A stretch of DNA of 64,000 nt from Telmatospirillum sp. J64-1. Lineage in GTDB: Bacteria > Pseudomonadota > Alphaproteobacteria > Rhodospirillales > Magnetospirillaceae. Each line of letters opens with the position of its first letter. Positions within the stretch are counted from its first letter, which is position 1. The translations under genes and the position numbers were made by a program. Location: assembly GCF_006980715.1 (NCBI RefSeq), contig NZ_SBHN01000008.1:124001-188000 (forward strand). Direction: 5' to 3'. Below the pieces are notes generated by a model. The model saw nothing but the letters and a program-made list of their open reading frames with translations, searched no databases and was not told where the DNA came from. Below are positions 7,718 through 16,377 of this stretch, piece after piece.

Positions 7718-8083
7718 ATGTCCGATTATACCCGCTATGCCGCCATCCTGCGCTTCGTGGCCCGCAAGACGGACCAGAGCGAGGAACGCATCGCCGCCAT
7801 GATGGAAGATCTGCTGAAAGCGGCCGACCAGATCGAGCAGACCGGACGCTTCACGGTGGCCCCCGACCATGCCGCCTCGACCGCGCGCGCCTTTGCCGGC
7901 GTGGCGGCGTTCCTGCAGCAGCAGATCCTGCCCGAGGCCGTGGCCCATGGCGACAAGGAGGCCGAGAACCAGATCCGCTGGACCATCTCCGCCGCCATGG
8001 ACGGGGTCAATACCCTGCTGGCTGCCATGGCCGAAGATCAGACAAAAGTAATAGAGGTGGTGGTGCCGGACAATCCACAATAG
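7718..8083 (+). CDS. Hypothetical helical protein, 121 aa
   Basis: I do not recognise this 121-residue protein. It is predicted soluble and mostly alpha-helical (start MSDYTRYAAILRFVARK), with an acidic middle section and no cysteines. AAGGAGG lies at good spacing before the ATG. It stands between the esterase and the histidine kinase on the same strand, with 57 and 90 bases of spacer, so an operon is possible but not compelling. Confidence 0.65.
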   Translation: MSDYTRYAAILRFVARKTDQSEERIAAMMEDLLKAADQIEQTGRFTVAPDHAASTARAFAGVAAFLQQQILPEAVAHGDKEAENQIRWTISAAMDGVNTLLAAMAEDQTKVIEVVVPDNPQ

Positions 8084-8173
8084 AAGGGGGGTAAATATGC
8101 TGCTATCGTAAGAAGCCCCATCTGCGTTAAGCCGAACGGGGGGACTGGGTGGGGCACAGTCACGCGAGGGAGC

Positions 8174-9751
8174 ATGTTGACACCTTCACGACCTGTCAGG
8201 GCCGATGCCACTTGGCGTCTTCTGCTCATTGCTCTGCTCAGTGCCATCAGCTTCACGATCTATACCGCCTGGAGCCTATACCAAACCCGTACGGCGCATA
8301 TCGAGGACACCTTTCAGCGGAACGAAGTCCTGGCCGAACTGCTGGAAGAACAGGCGCTGAAAGTCCTGAGCGAGGCCCAGGGCGTGCTGAGATATCTCAG
8401 CGCCGAACTGACGAGCCGCGATCTCCACGATCCCTCCCTGCATCAGGAACTCCATGACTGGATGAACTATTTTCCCGACTTGTCGCAGCTTTGGGTGCTG
8501 GACCAGGATGGCCGTGTCACGGCCAGCAGCGTCACGGAAGCACCGCAAGGCTTCGACTTCTCGGCCACGGCTCTTTATCATGCCCATGCCAGGGGGGCGG
8601 ATGTCTATGTCAGCGGCCTGCGCAAGGGCGCGGTGAGCGAGAGATGGCTGTTTTCGGTCAGCATGGCCGTCCGGGACGGGCAAGGCGCTTTTCGCGGCGT
8701 GGTGGTCGCTTCGGTCGAACGGGATTATTTCGAGGCCGTCTATGCCCGTCTGACCCTGGCCCCCAACGACAACATCATCATTACCAAGACCGACGGCAAC
8801 GTCATTGCGCTTCGTCTTCGCGATGACGGGGATACTCCGCTGCCGTCTTTCGGCCAGACGAGACTGATTACGGAATACTTGCCGCAGGCCCCCCAGGGAC
8901 GGCTACACATGACTTCGCTGCTGGATGATGAGCTCCGCCTGGGGGCGTATCGCAGCATACGCGGCTGGCCGCTGGCCGTCATCGTGACCAGCAGCAAGCA
9001 GGATGTCCTGGCCCTTTGGCGCGAGGACGCCATCAAGACGGTCAGCGCGCTTGTGATCGGTCTGTCGCTGTTGTTCCTGCTGACATGGTGGACGGCCAAG
9101 GCCATCCAGACCAAGGAAGCCGTGCTGCGGCAGCGTTCGATCCTGCTCAACGAGATCCACCACCGCGTGAAGAATAATCTGGCGATCATTCAAAGCCTGT
9201 TGATGCTGGAAGCCAGCAAGGTCGTTCCGGAGGCGAGAAGCGGCTACGAGGACAGCCTGTCGCGGGTCGAGGCCATGGCGCTGGTCCATGAGATCCTCTA
9301 CCAGAGCGAAAATTTCGCCGGGCTGGACGGGGGCGACTACATCAACCGTCTCTGTACCGTGCTGGCGGCATCCACCGGGAACCGTATCACGCTGTCCGCC
9401 GATGTGGAGCCGCGGATCGTCCTGGAACTGGACCAGGCGATGCCGCTGGCCCTGCTTGTCAATGAAGCCGTTTCCAATTCTCTCAAGCATGCCTTCCCGG
9501 AACGGCAGAACGGCAGGATCGCCGTCCGTCTGCACCGCCAGGGCAGCGATATCGTCGTCGAGGTGGAGGATGACGGGATCGGCTTCTCTTCCGAGGTCCG
9601 GCAGGGCAAGAAAAGCAATCTGGGGCTGCGCCTGATCCGCAGCCTGGCGGCGCAGCTGGACGGGGCCCTGACCCTGGAGAACGTCCTTCCGGCTCAGGAC
9701 AACAGACCGGCTTCCGGAGGTCTTCTCCGCCTGCGCTTTCAATCCTGCTGA
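8174..9751 (+). CDS. Membrane sensor histidine kinase, HisKA_2/HWE class with dCache-type sensor
   Basis: This is a 525-residue kinase. A transmembrane helix near residues 14-33 is followed by a periplasmic PDC/dCache-like sensor (about 40-280), a second helix (about 287-308), the phosphoacceptor motif NEIHHRVKNNLAIIQSLL (His329/His330), and a HATPase_c domain with NEAVSNSLKHAF (N box) and VEDDGIGF (G1 box). This HisKA_2/HWE class commonly feeds the PhyR-NepR-EcfG general stress relay in alphaproteobacteria. No response regulator is adjacent, making it an orphan kinase. A GAGGGAG ribosome site precedes the ATG. Confidence 0.87.
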   Translation: MLTPSRPVRADATWRLLLIALLSAISFTIYTAWSLYQTRTAHIEDTFQRNEVLAELLEEQALKVLSEAQGVLRYLSAELTSRDLHDPSLHQELHDWMNYFPDLSQLWVLDQDGRVTASSVTEAPQGFDFSATALYHAHARGADVYVSGLRKGAVSERWLFSVSMAVRDGQGAFRGVVVASVERDYFEAVYARLTLAPNDNIIITKTDGNVIALRLRDDGDTPLPSFGQTRLITEYLPQAPQGRLHMTSLLDDELRLGAYRSIRGWPLAVIVTSSKQDVLALWREDAIKTVSALVIGLSLLFLLTWWTAKAIQTKEAVLRQRSILLNEIHHRVKNNLAIIQSLLMLEASKVVPEARSGYEDSLSRVEAMALVHEILYQSENFAGLDGGDYINRLCTVLAASTGNRITLSADVEPRIVLELDQAMPLALLVNEAVSNSLKHAFPERQNGRIAVRLHRQGSDIVVEVEDDGIGFSSEVRQGKKSNLGLRLIRSLAAQLDGALTLENVLPAQDNRPASGGLLRLRFQSC

Positions 9752-9769
9752 ATAAAAACCGGAACAGAG

Positions 9770-9794
9770 GGAACGAATGCGCCTTCCGACTGTT
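9770..9794 (+). promoter_or_regulatory. EcfG-like promoter, GGAAC-N16-TGTT
   Basis: GGAAC (9770-9774) and TGTT (9791-9794) are exactly 16 bases apart, 26 bases before the start of the 25-residue membrane peptide gene and 18 bases after the kinase stop codon. Confidence 0.62.
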
Positions 9795-9820
9795 AATAAG
9801 TTGCAACAGAACGGAGGTGC

Positions 9821-9898
9821 ATGATGAAAGGTATTCTTCTTTGGTTCCTCGGAATCCCGATTCCCATCATCATTCTGCTTTATCTGTTCGTCTTCTAG
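9821..9898 (+). CDS. Membrane micropeptide, 25 aa
   Basis: The short open frame encodes MMKGILLWFLGIPIPIIILL plus five more residues (YLFVF), almost entirely hydrophobic with a central GIPIP kink. ACGGAGG at 9811-9817 is a strong ribosome site. The EcfG-like promoter at 9770-9794 and the terminator at 9932-9951 bracket it as an independent transcription unit. It probably inserts in the inner membrane. The function is unknown. The number of supporting signals makes a chance open frame unlikely. Confidence 0.62.
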   Translation: MMKGILLWFLGIPIPIIILLYLFVF

Positions 9899-9931
9899 AA
9901 CGCTCTTCCTTCCGACGAAATCAGGCGGAAA

Positions 9932-9951
9932 GTGCCGCGTTTAAGCGGCAC
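9932..9951. terminator. Intrinsic terminator between convergent genes
   Basis: GTGCCGC (9932-9938), loop GTTTAA and GCGGCAC (9945-9951) form a seven-pair stem between the convergent ends of the micropeptide gene (9898) and the HerA-like gene (9959). Only a weak T-rich stretch follows. Confidence 0.6.
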
Positions 9952-9958
9952 CATCCTT

Positions 9959-11566
9959 TCATGCCACGTCGAAGATGTCGTCCGATGACTCATCGGGTGC
10001 CGTCGGGTCGCCGGGCGCCGTCTGCCAGCCCAGGGCGGGCAAGGCGATGACGCGGTTGCCGAAGACATCGTCCTGCGAAACGATCAGGCCGCGTTCCTCG
10101 ATATAGGACAGCAGGAAACGGGCACGGTTGGCCGAACGGCTGCCGCGGGCGCGGGCGATCTCGGCATCGGAGGGGCAGGGCGCCTGGTTGCGGGCGGCGC
10201 GGGCCAGCAGCAGGAAGACGCCGTGCAGGTCCTCGGGCAGTTCGGCGGTCATGGCCACGGCCTTTTCCCATTCCGGATCGTCGCCGGTGGGTGCGGCATC
10301 GACGCCCGCCCGCGCCGTCGCCAGCTTGCGGCGGAAGGCTGCCAAGTCCAGCGCCCGGCCATTGACCCGGTAGGCGCGGCAGCGCACCAGGAAATCCTGA
10401 TAGAGAACGGCGACCGAACGGAAGGTGGCATCGGGGTCGGCCAGGACCTCGCGCAGGATGTCGTCCAGGCTCGGCGGACGGTCGCTCTGCCGGGGGGGTT
10501 CCTGGAACTGTGGCGGGGCCGTGGGCGCGCTTTCTTCGCTTTCCGTTTCGACGGCGGCATCCTCGCCTTCTGACGCCGGGGCTTCGGCACGGGGTTCGGG
10601 CGTCGGGCGCGGCGGCGGGGCAGGGCGGGGGCGCGACAGTTCGGCCAGGATATCGGCGGTGGCCGAGGCCGACGGGCGCACGGCCATGGCCGGACGGGGC
10701 GGCATCTCGAATTCGCCCGGCTTCATGATCAGTTCGCGCGCATCCTCGGGCGGCGTCGTCGGCAGGGGCATCAGCTTGGGGCTGCCGGCGCGGGCCGAGG
10801 TCTGCACGCTGCCGACGCGGATGGGCAGCGGGCGGCGCGACAGGGCCGGGCCCAGCGCGACGAAATGGCCGCGCGCGAGGTCGCGGAACATCTCGGCCTG
10901 GCGGCGTTCCATCCCCAGCAGGTCGGCGGCGCGCGCCATGTCGATATCGAGGAAGGTGCGGCCCATCAGGAAATTCGAGGCCTCGGCGGCGACATTCTTG
11001 GCCAGCTTGGCCAGGCGCTGGGTGGCGATGATGCCGGCTAGGCCGCGTTTGCGGCCCCGGCACATCAAATTGGTCATGGCGCCCAGCGACACCTTGCGCG
11101 CCTCGTCCGAGACCTCGCCGGCGGCGGAGGGGGCGAAAAGCTGGGCCTCGTCCACCACCACCAGCATGGGATACCAGAACTCCCTGTCGGCATCGAACAG
11201 CCCGCCCAGGAAGGCGGCGGCATGGCGCATCTGGCGTTCCGCTTCGAGATGCTCCAGGTTCAGCACCACCGAGATGCGGTGCTGGCGCACACGGTTGGCG
11301 ATCTGTTGCAGGCCGCTTTCGGTATGGGCGCTGGCATCGACCACCACATGGCCGAAGGCATCGGCCAGGGTGACGAAATCGCCCTCGGGATCAATGATGG
11401 CCTGCTGCACCCACGACGTGCTCTGTTCCACCAGTCGGCGCAGCAGATGCGATTTGCCCGAGCCGGAATTGCCCTGGACCAGCAGGCGTGTGGCCAGCAG
11501 CTCCTCGAGATCGAGCGTCGCCGGCACGCCGGCCGGTGTCGATCCCATGTCGATGCTGATCGTCAT
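9959..11566 (-). CDS. HerA/DUF87-like ATPase
   Basis: The 535-residue protein has an N-terminal RecA-like core. Walker A is GNSGSGKSH (about residues 33-41) and Walker B is MLVVVDEAQLF (about 135-145), followed by a glutamine/arginine-rich segment and FLMGRTF, as in the HerA/FtsK-like DUF87 family. Residues about 300-400 are a Pro/Ala/Glu-rich linker. The C-terminal 130 residues look helical and may bind DNA. HerA proteins translocate DNA, often with a NurA nuclease, but none is present here. Related DUF87 proteins also occur as stand-alone ATPases, so DNA translocation is a family-level guess. Confidence 0.78.
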   Translation of the reverse strand: MTISIDMGSTPAGVPATLDLEELLATRLLVQGNSGSGKSHLLRRLVEQSTSWVQQAIIDPEGDFVTLADAFGHVVVDASAHTESGLQQIANRVRQHRISVVLNLEHLEAERQMRHAAAFLGGLFDADREFWYPMLVVVDEAQLFAPSAAGEVSDEARKVSLGAMTNLMCRGRKRGLAGIIATQRLAKLAKNVAAEASNFLMGRTFLDIDMARAADLLGMERRQAEMFRDLARGHFVALGPALSRRPLPIRVGSVQTSARAGSPKLMPLPTTPPEDARELIMKPGEFEMPPRPAMAVRPSASATADILAELSRPRPAPPPRPTPEPRAEAPASEGEDAAVETESEESAPTAPPQFQEPPRQSDRPPSLDDILREVLADPDATFRSVAVLYQDFLVRCRAYRVNGRALDLAAFRRKLATARAGVDAAPTGDDPEWEKAVAMTAELPEDLHGVFLLLARAARNQAPCPSDAEIARARGSRSANRARFLLSYIEERGLIVSQDDVFGNRVIALPALGWQTAPGDPTAPDESSDDIFDVA

Positions 11567-11686
11567 TTACATCTCCTGTCCGGTGCCTCCGTCGGCGATG
11601 CGGAAGCCCATCCTCAGATAGCGGTGAGGGTGCAAAGACGGGGGAGTCTGTTCACCACGGGCCTTCGGGTCAACCTTTTCCTCGCA

Positions 11687-14197
11687 TCACATTTCCGCCA
11701 TGCGCCGCAGCAGCGGCGCCGAGGGCCGGGAAAGGATGCGCTGCGACAGGGCCAGCCCGACCAGCGCCATGGTCGCGACCGCGATACCGGCAAGAAGCAG
11801 CGGGCCGCCCAGGGGGAAGAAACCGCTTTCCGGCATCAGGCGGACCACCACCGCATAGGCGGCAAAACTGCCCAGAAGCAGGGCCAATGCCGAGGCCGAG
11901 AGGCCGAGAAGGGCGAATTCCAGCATGCTGGCAGCGATCAGTTGACGCGGCCTCAGTCCCAGCACCTTCAGCAGCACCGCTTCGGTCAGGCGGCGGCGGT
12001 AGCTGGCGGCGAGGCTGCCGGCCAGAACCATCAAGGCGCCCAAGGCGGTCAGGGCGGAAACGGCGCTGAGGGCCGCCCCGGCCCGTTCGGCCAGGCCGCC
12101 CAGCGTGGCGATGACCGGGGCGACGCGGATCGGCGGGGATTCGGGAAAGAGGTGCAGAACCGTCTGCTCGATTGCGTCCAGGGATTCCGGCGCGGCCCAG
12201 ATGGCGGCGACTTCCGTATGGGCGGGCGGCGGCTGGGGCGGCGAGAGCAGGATGGGGAAATCCAGCCCCAGGCCGGTCCAGTCCATGGCCCGCAGATTGG
12301 CGATCTGGACCCGCAGGGGGCTTCCCGACAGGTCGAGGGTCAGTTCGTCCCCCACCGACAGACCCAGCCGCCGCGCCGCCTGGGCATCCACGGAAGCCAA
12401 GGGCGGTCCGGCATAATCGGCATCCCACCACGCCCCGGCGACAAGGCGCGTCTCGGGCGGCGGATGGGCGGCCCAGGACAGGCCACGGTCGCCCCGGATC
12501 ACCCAGGCGATATCGCCGGGCACCGGGCGGGCATGGACCGGCACATCGCCCAGATGGGTCACGCGGGCATGGAGGAAGGGCGCCCGCCGGACGGCCTGCA
12601 CGCCTTCGACGGCGCCGACGGCTTCGTCGAAGCCTTCCGGCTGGGGCGGCAGGTTGATGAAGACCAGATCCGGCGCCTGGGCGGGCAGGGTGGCGGCCAT
12701 GTGATGGGCGGCATTGGCGCGGATCATCTCCAGGGCGACCAGCAGGGTCAGGCTCAGCCCCAGGGCCATGGTCATCGGAGCCGTCGCCCCGCCGGGACGG
12801 GACAGGTTGCTCAAGGCCAGGCGCAAGGGCGGCCAGGAGGAATGCAGCATGCCCGCCAGCTTCGCCAGCCCCTTGCCCAGGGCCAGGAAGGCCAGCACCA
12901 CCAGACCGGCGGCGACGGCAAAGGCCAGGGATAGGGCAGGCATCCCGCTGGCGTTGAACAGCAGGACCAGCAGCAAGGCGGCCGTCACCGTGGATAGCGC
13001 CATCATGCGGGGGCGGGAACGGGCGGCGGGGCGATCGACCACCTGGCGGAACAGGCGCTGCGGACTGATCTCGCGCAGGCGTCCCAGCGGCCAGAGGCAG
13101 AACAGCAAGGCGGTCAGCAAGCCGAAACCGGCGGCCACGGCCAGGGCATGCCATTGTATGCCCGGACTCATCCAGTCTTCCAGCCACAGGCTGGCCGCCA
13201 GCGGCACCACCGCCCCGGCCGCCAGCCCCAGCCCGATGCCCAGCAGCGCCGCGCCCAGGACCTGGGCGAGATAGACGCCCTGGACCAGCTTGGGCGGAGC
13301 GCCGAGGCTTTTCAGGATGGCAATGGTGGTGGCCTTGCGGGCGAGATGGCCGCTGGCCGCGCTGCCGATGCCGATGCCGCCGATCAGCAGTACCGTCAGC
13401 CCCACCATCATCAGCAGGGCGCGGGCGATCAGGGTGCTGCGTTCCATCCCCGGCACGCCTTGCGCCGCATCGACGATGCGCCATCCGGCATCGGGGAAAC
13501 GCTCTTCCAATCCGGCGATCCAGGCCGCCGTGTCGGTGCCCGGCGGCAGGCGCAGGCGGTTGTACCAGTAGACCTGTGCGCCCGGTGCCGCGAGGCCGCT
13601 TTGTTCCAGGGCGGGAAGGCCGATCATGACCCGCGGCCCCAGCGAGAAGGCGCGCAGCGAGCGGTCGGGCTCGGCCTGGATCACCGCCCGTATCTCCGCC
13701 AGGATGCCGCCGAGGCGCAGATGGTCCCCCAGCGAGAGATCCATCCGGTTGAGCAGGGCCTGATCGACCACCGCCCCCCACAAGCCGTCGCGTTCTTCCA
13801 GGGCCGTTGCCAGGGGCGAGGCCGGATCGAGGAGGACATGGCCGTACAGGGGATAAGCCCCGTCCACGCCTTTCAGTTCCACCAGGGTCGGCTGGCTGCC
13901 ATCCGAACGCCGGGCCAGCGGGCGCAGTTCCGCCGTCTCGCTATAATCTCCGGCGGCCTGGAGGAAGGCGCGTTGCTGATCGGTGGCGGGATTGTGGAAC
14001 AGGCGCAAGGAGACATCGCCGCCGACACTGCTGCGTGCCCCGGTCCGAAGATCGTCCAGCACCGCCCCGGCCAGCCCGACGATGGCGGCCATCACGGCCA
14101 CCCCCAGGGCAATGCCGGCCACCAGCACCCAGAAGCTACCGGGCGCGCCTCGCATGTCGCGCCGGGCCAAGGAAAGGGCGAGGGGCAGGAACCTCAT
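11687..14197 (-). CDS. ABC transporter permease, FtsX/YbbP type (large, duplicated permease)
   Basis: This is an 836-residue membrane protein. An N-terminal transmembrane helix (GSFWVLVAGIALGVAVMAA, about residues 20-40) is followed by a large periplasmic MacB-type domain (about 45-250) and three helices. A second FtsX set has four helices in two pairs and a second extracytoplasmic domain (about 480-690). This two-module layout matches YbbP, which works with the ATPase YbbA and the esterase TesA. No ATPase lies next to it here. The gene ends 120 bases from the HerA-like gene. The substrate is unknown; lipid or hydrophobic-compound handling is typical of the family. Confidence 0.82.
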   Translation of the reverse strand: MRFLPLALSLARRDMRGAPGSFWVLVAGIALGVAVMAAIVGLAGAVLDDLRTGARSSVGGDVSLRLFHNPATDQQRAFLQAAGDYSETAELRPLARRSDGSQPTLVELKGVDGAYPLYGHVLLDPASPLATALEERDGLWGAVVDQALLNRMDLSLGDHLRLGGILAEIRAVIQAEPDRSLRAFSLGPRVMIGLPALEQSGLAAPGAQVYWYNRLRLPPGTDTAAWIAGLEERFPDAGWRIVDAAQGVPGMERSTLIARALLMMVGLTVLLIGGIGIGSAASGHLARKATTIAILKSLGAPPKLVQGVYLAQVLGAALLGIGLGLAAGAVVPLAASLWLEDWMSPGIQWHALAVAAGFGLLTALLFCLWPLGRLREISPQRLFRQVVDRPAARSRPRMMALSTVTAALLLVLLFNASGMPALSLAFAVAAGLVVLAFLALGKGLAKLAGMLHSSWPPLRLALSNLSRPGGATAPMTMALGLSLTLLVALEMIRANAAHHMAATLPAQAPDLVFINLPPQPEGFDEAVGAVEGVQAVRRAPFLHARVTHLGDVPVHARPVPGDIAWVIRGDRGLSWAAHPPPETRLVAGAWWDADYAGPPLASVDAQAARRLGLSVGDELTLDLSGSPLRVQIANLRAMDWTGLGLDFPILLSPPQPPPAHTEVAAIWAAPESLDAIEQTVLHLFPESPPIRVAPVIATLGGLAERAGAALSAVSALTALGALMVLAGSLAASYRRRLTEAVLLKVLGLRPRQLIAASMLEFALLGLSASALALLLGSFAAYAVVVRLMPESGFFPLGGPLLLAGIAVATMALVGLALSQRILSRPSAPLLRRMAEM

Positions 14198-14300
14198 TCA
14201 TACTCCCGGGTGAAGGATCATCTCAGAAGAATGGGGGCTGGATCTCCCATCTCAACCCCGGCGACAGCCAGGACGGTCTAATATGACGCTCTTTCGGGGA

Positions 14301-14327
14301 AGAGGGAGCATCGGTTGTGCTCCCTCT
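14301..14327. promoter_or_regulatory. Strong hairpin between divergent genes
   Basis: AGAGGGAGCA (14301-14310) pairs perfectly with TGCTCCCTCT (14318-14327) around a seven-base loop. It sits between the divergent permease (start 14197) and lipoprotein (start 14390) genes and lacks a T-run, so an operator or leader structure is as likely as a terminator. Confidence 0.4.
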
Positions 14328-14389
14328 GCCGACTTGGAGCGGGCGGGCGGTGTTGCGACACTTAGGTTATGGCTATAGGAGATCGGCAT

Positions 14390-14983
14390 ATGAGCACAGT
14401 TCGTCCGCGCCTGGACCTTCGTTCATTCCTCCGTCGCCCGCTGCCCGTCCTGACGGTCGGAAGCATCTTCGTCCTGACCGGCTGCTTCCTCGAACCGCTG
14501 CATTCGGCGCCCGAAGTGGTGCAGGCCGATCCCGATCTGCCGACCGCCATCACGGACGGCGAGGCGGGAACCTATTCCGTGGGCGAAGTGCAGATGACCG
14601 AGACCGGCTTGCGGGTCGAGAATGCGCTCGTGATCCCCGGCCCCGGCGGCGCGCCTTCCGTGCCGGACGGCGGGGGAATATCGGGCGGGACACCCGGCGC
14701 CGGGTCGGGCGACATGCCCTCTGGCAGTACGCCTGTGCCTGCCGCGCCCGCTCCTTCGGCGCCTGCGCCCGGCGGTGTCTGGGCCGGAGAAACGCCTGCC
14801 GGTAATGCCGGGGCGAGCGTGCGCGACGCAGGGCGGGAGGTGACCGCCGATGTCGGCATGGGTGCCGGAATCGGGGCGGGGACCGGAAGCGGCCTCTATG
14901 CAGGTATCGGCGCCGGTACGGGCCTCGTCGCCCAGGCCGGGCGTATCACCGTCACGCCGACGACTCCCAATCTTGGCCGGTGA
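14390..14983 (+). CDS. Putative lipoprotein with proline- and glycine-rich tail
   Basis: The 197-residue protein has a positively charged N-terminus and the lipobox VLTG-Cys32. A Pro/Gly/Ala/Ser-rich low-complexity region follows (about residues 95-160). The tail holds GMGAGIGAGTGSGLYAGIG repeats that resemble a glycine-zipper membrane motif. I chose the ATG at 14390 because AGGAG sits eight bases upstream; an earlier in-frame ATG (14369) has no ribosome site. I cannot assign a family. An outer-membrane or surface structural role is a guess from composition. Confidence 0.65.
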   Translation: MSTVRPRLDLRSFLRRPLPVLTVGSIFVLTGCFLEPLHSAPEVVQADPDLPTAITDGEAGTYSVGEVQMTETGLRVENALVIPGPGGAPSVPDGGGISGGTPGAGSGDMPSGSTPVPAAPAPSAPAPGGVWAGETPAGNAGASVRDAGREVTADVGMGAGIGAGTGSGLYAGIGAGTGLVAQAGRITVTPTTPNLGR

Positions 14984-15030
14984 GGCGGTCCGCCGCCGCG
15001 ACTCCCTGTCCTGCCGTTACGCCCGAAAAG

Positions 15031-15070
15031 AAAGAGGACGCTTGCCCCATCAGTGGGAAAGGCGTCCTTT
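15031..15070 (+). terminator. Intrinsic terminator after the lipoprotein gene
   Basis: AGGACGC (15035-15041) pairs with GCGTCCT (15062-15068), with an inner CCC/GGG pairing, and TTTC follows. It lies about 50 bases beyond the lipoprotein stop codon. Confidence 0.6.
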
Positions 15071-15170
15071 CGGCCGTTCCGCCCTTTCCAATGGTCATCA
15101 AAGCTTCACGAGAGGAGAAACCCTTCCCAGGTTATGGATTCCTGTTTTTGCAGTGCAGCATGAGGGGGAG

Positions 15171-16325
15171 ATGACGATCCATATCGTTGGTGGACGCATC
15201 CTCAAGGGCGACGGGAGCTGGGTCGAGACCGACCTGTTTCTTCATGACGGGCGCATCGCCCGGATCGGCAGCGGCACGGGCGTGCGCGAAGTCTGGGACG
15301 CCAGCGGCCTGTTGGTCCTGCCCGGCATCGTCGATCTGCATGGCGATGCCTTCGAACGCCAGATCATGCCCAGGCCCGGCGTGTCCTTTCCGCTGGATCT
15401 GGCCCTGCTCGAATCCGACCGGCAGATGGCGGCCAACGGCATCACCACGGCCTATCACGGACTGACCTGGTCATGGGAACCGGGGCTGCGGGGGCGCGAG
15501 GTGGCCTTCGCCTTTCTCGACACGCTGGAAAGCCTGAACGGGCGGCTGAGCTGCGACACAAGGGTGCATCTGCGCCACGAGATCTACAATCTGGATGCGG
15601 TGGTGGACATCCTGGCCTGGGTGGCGGCGGGACGTATCCATCTGCTGGCCTTCAACGACCACCTGCCGGAATTCATGGCCAAGGTGGAACGGCCGGACAG
15701 CCTTGCCAGCTATGCCGCCCGGGCGGGAACCACGACGGCCGATTTCGCCGCCCTGGTCGGGGAGGTCCGGCAGCGCGCCGAACGGGTGCCGGAAAGCGTG
15801 GAGATGCTGGCCCAGGCCGCCCGCATGGCCGGTCTTCCCATGGCTTCCCACGACGATGACAGCGCCGAGATCCGCAGCTGGTACAGCGGCCTGGGCTGCC
15901 GGATCTGCGAATTCCCGGTGACCGAGGAAGCCGCGCGCTGCGCCCGCAGCTTGGGCGACGTGACGGTCATGGGGGCGCCCAATGTGCTGCGTGGCGGCAG
16001 CCATGTCGGGCGGCTGGATGCCGCCGCCATCGCCGGGCAGGGATTATGCGGCATCCTGACCTCGGATTACTTCTATCCGGCACTGCTGGCCGCCCCTTTT
16101 CGCCTGATGACCTCGGGCCGTTTCTCCCTGGCGGCGGCCTGGGCGACGGTTTCCAGCAATCCCGCTCGCGCGGCGGGGCTGAAGGACCGGGGCGTCATCG
16201 AGGTCGGACGGCGTGCCGACATCCTGCTGGTCGATGCCGCCGATCCCGCCTTGCCGCGCGTGGTGGCGACGGTGGTCGCGGGGCGGCCCGTCCATGTCAG
16301 CGAGGCATGGAGACTGCGGGTCTGA
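15171..16325 (+). CDS. PhnM-family amidohydrolase (ribose methylphosphonate triphosphate diphosphatase-like)
   Basis: This 384-residue protein is of the PhnM group of the amidohydrolase superfamily. LPGIVDLHGDAFERQIMPRPG holds the metal-binding HxD-type motif with the PRPG signature of PhnM. MAANGITTAYHG, LRHEIYN and SHDDDS follow in family order. PhnM releases pyrophosphate from ribose 1-methylphosphonate 5-triphosphate in C-P lyase phosphonate degradation. No other phn gene is nearby, so the pathway assignment is uncertain and another cyclic amide or diphosphate substrate is possible. The start at 15171 follows GAGGGGGAG and begins MTIHIVGGRIL, the normal family N-terminus. Confidence 0.75.
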   Translation: MTIHIVGGRILKGDGSWVETDLFLHDGRIARIGSGTGVREVWDASGLLVLPGIVDLHGDAFERQIMPRPGVSFPLDLALLESDRQMAANGITTAYHGLTWSWEPGLRGREVAFAFLDTLESLNGRLSCDTRVHLRHEIYNLDAVVDILAWVAAGRIHLLAFNDHLPEFMAKVERPDSLASYAARAGTTTADFAALVGEVRQRAERVPESVEMLAQAARMAGLPMASHDDDSAEIRSWYSGLGCRICEFPVTEEAARCARSLGDVTVMGAPNVLRGGSHVGRLDAAAIAGQGLCGILTSDYFYPALLAAPFRLMTSGRFSLAAAWATVSSNPARAAGLKDRGVIEVGRRADILLVDAADPALPRVVATVVAGRPVHVSEAWRLRV

Positions 16326-16377
16326 AAATTGGTAATACCAGCTTCGCGCCGGAGGATTTTCCCGCTAGAATTGCCCG

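Noticed and set aside
11222-12934. 570-aa plus-strand open frame
   Set aside because: It spans the complement of the HerA-like gene and the permease gene, with Gly/Gln/Arg-rich composition and no recognisable motif.
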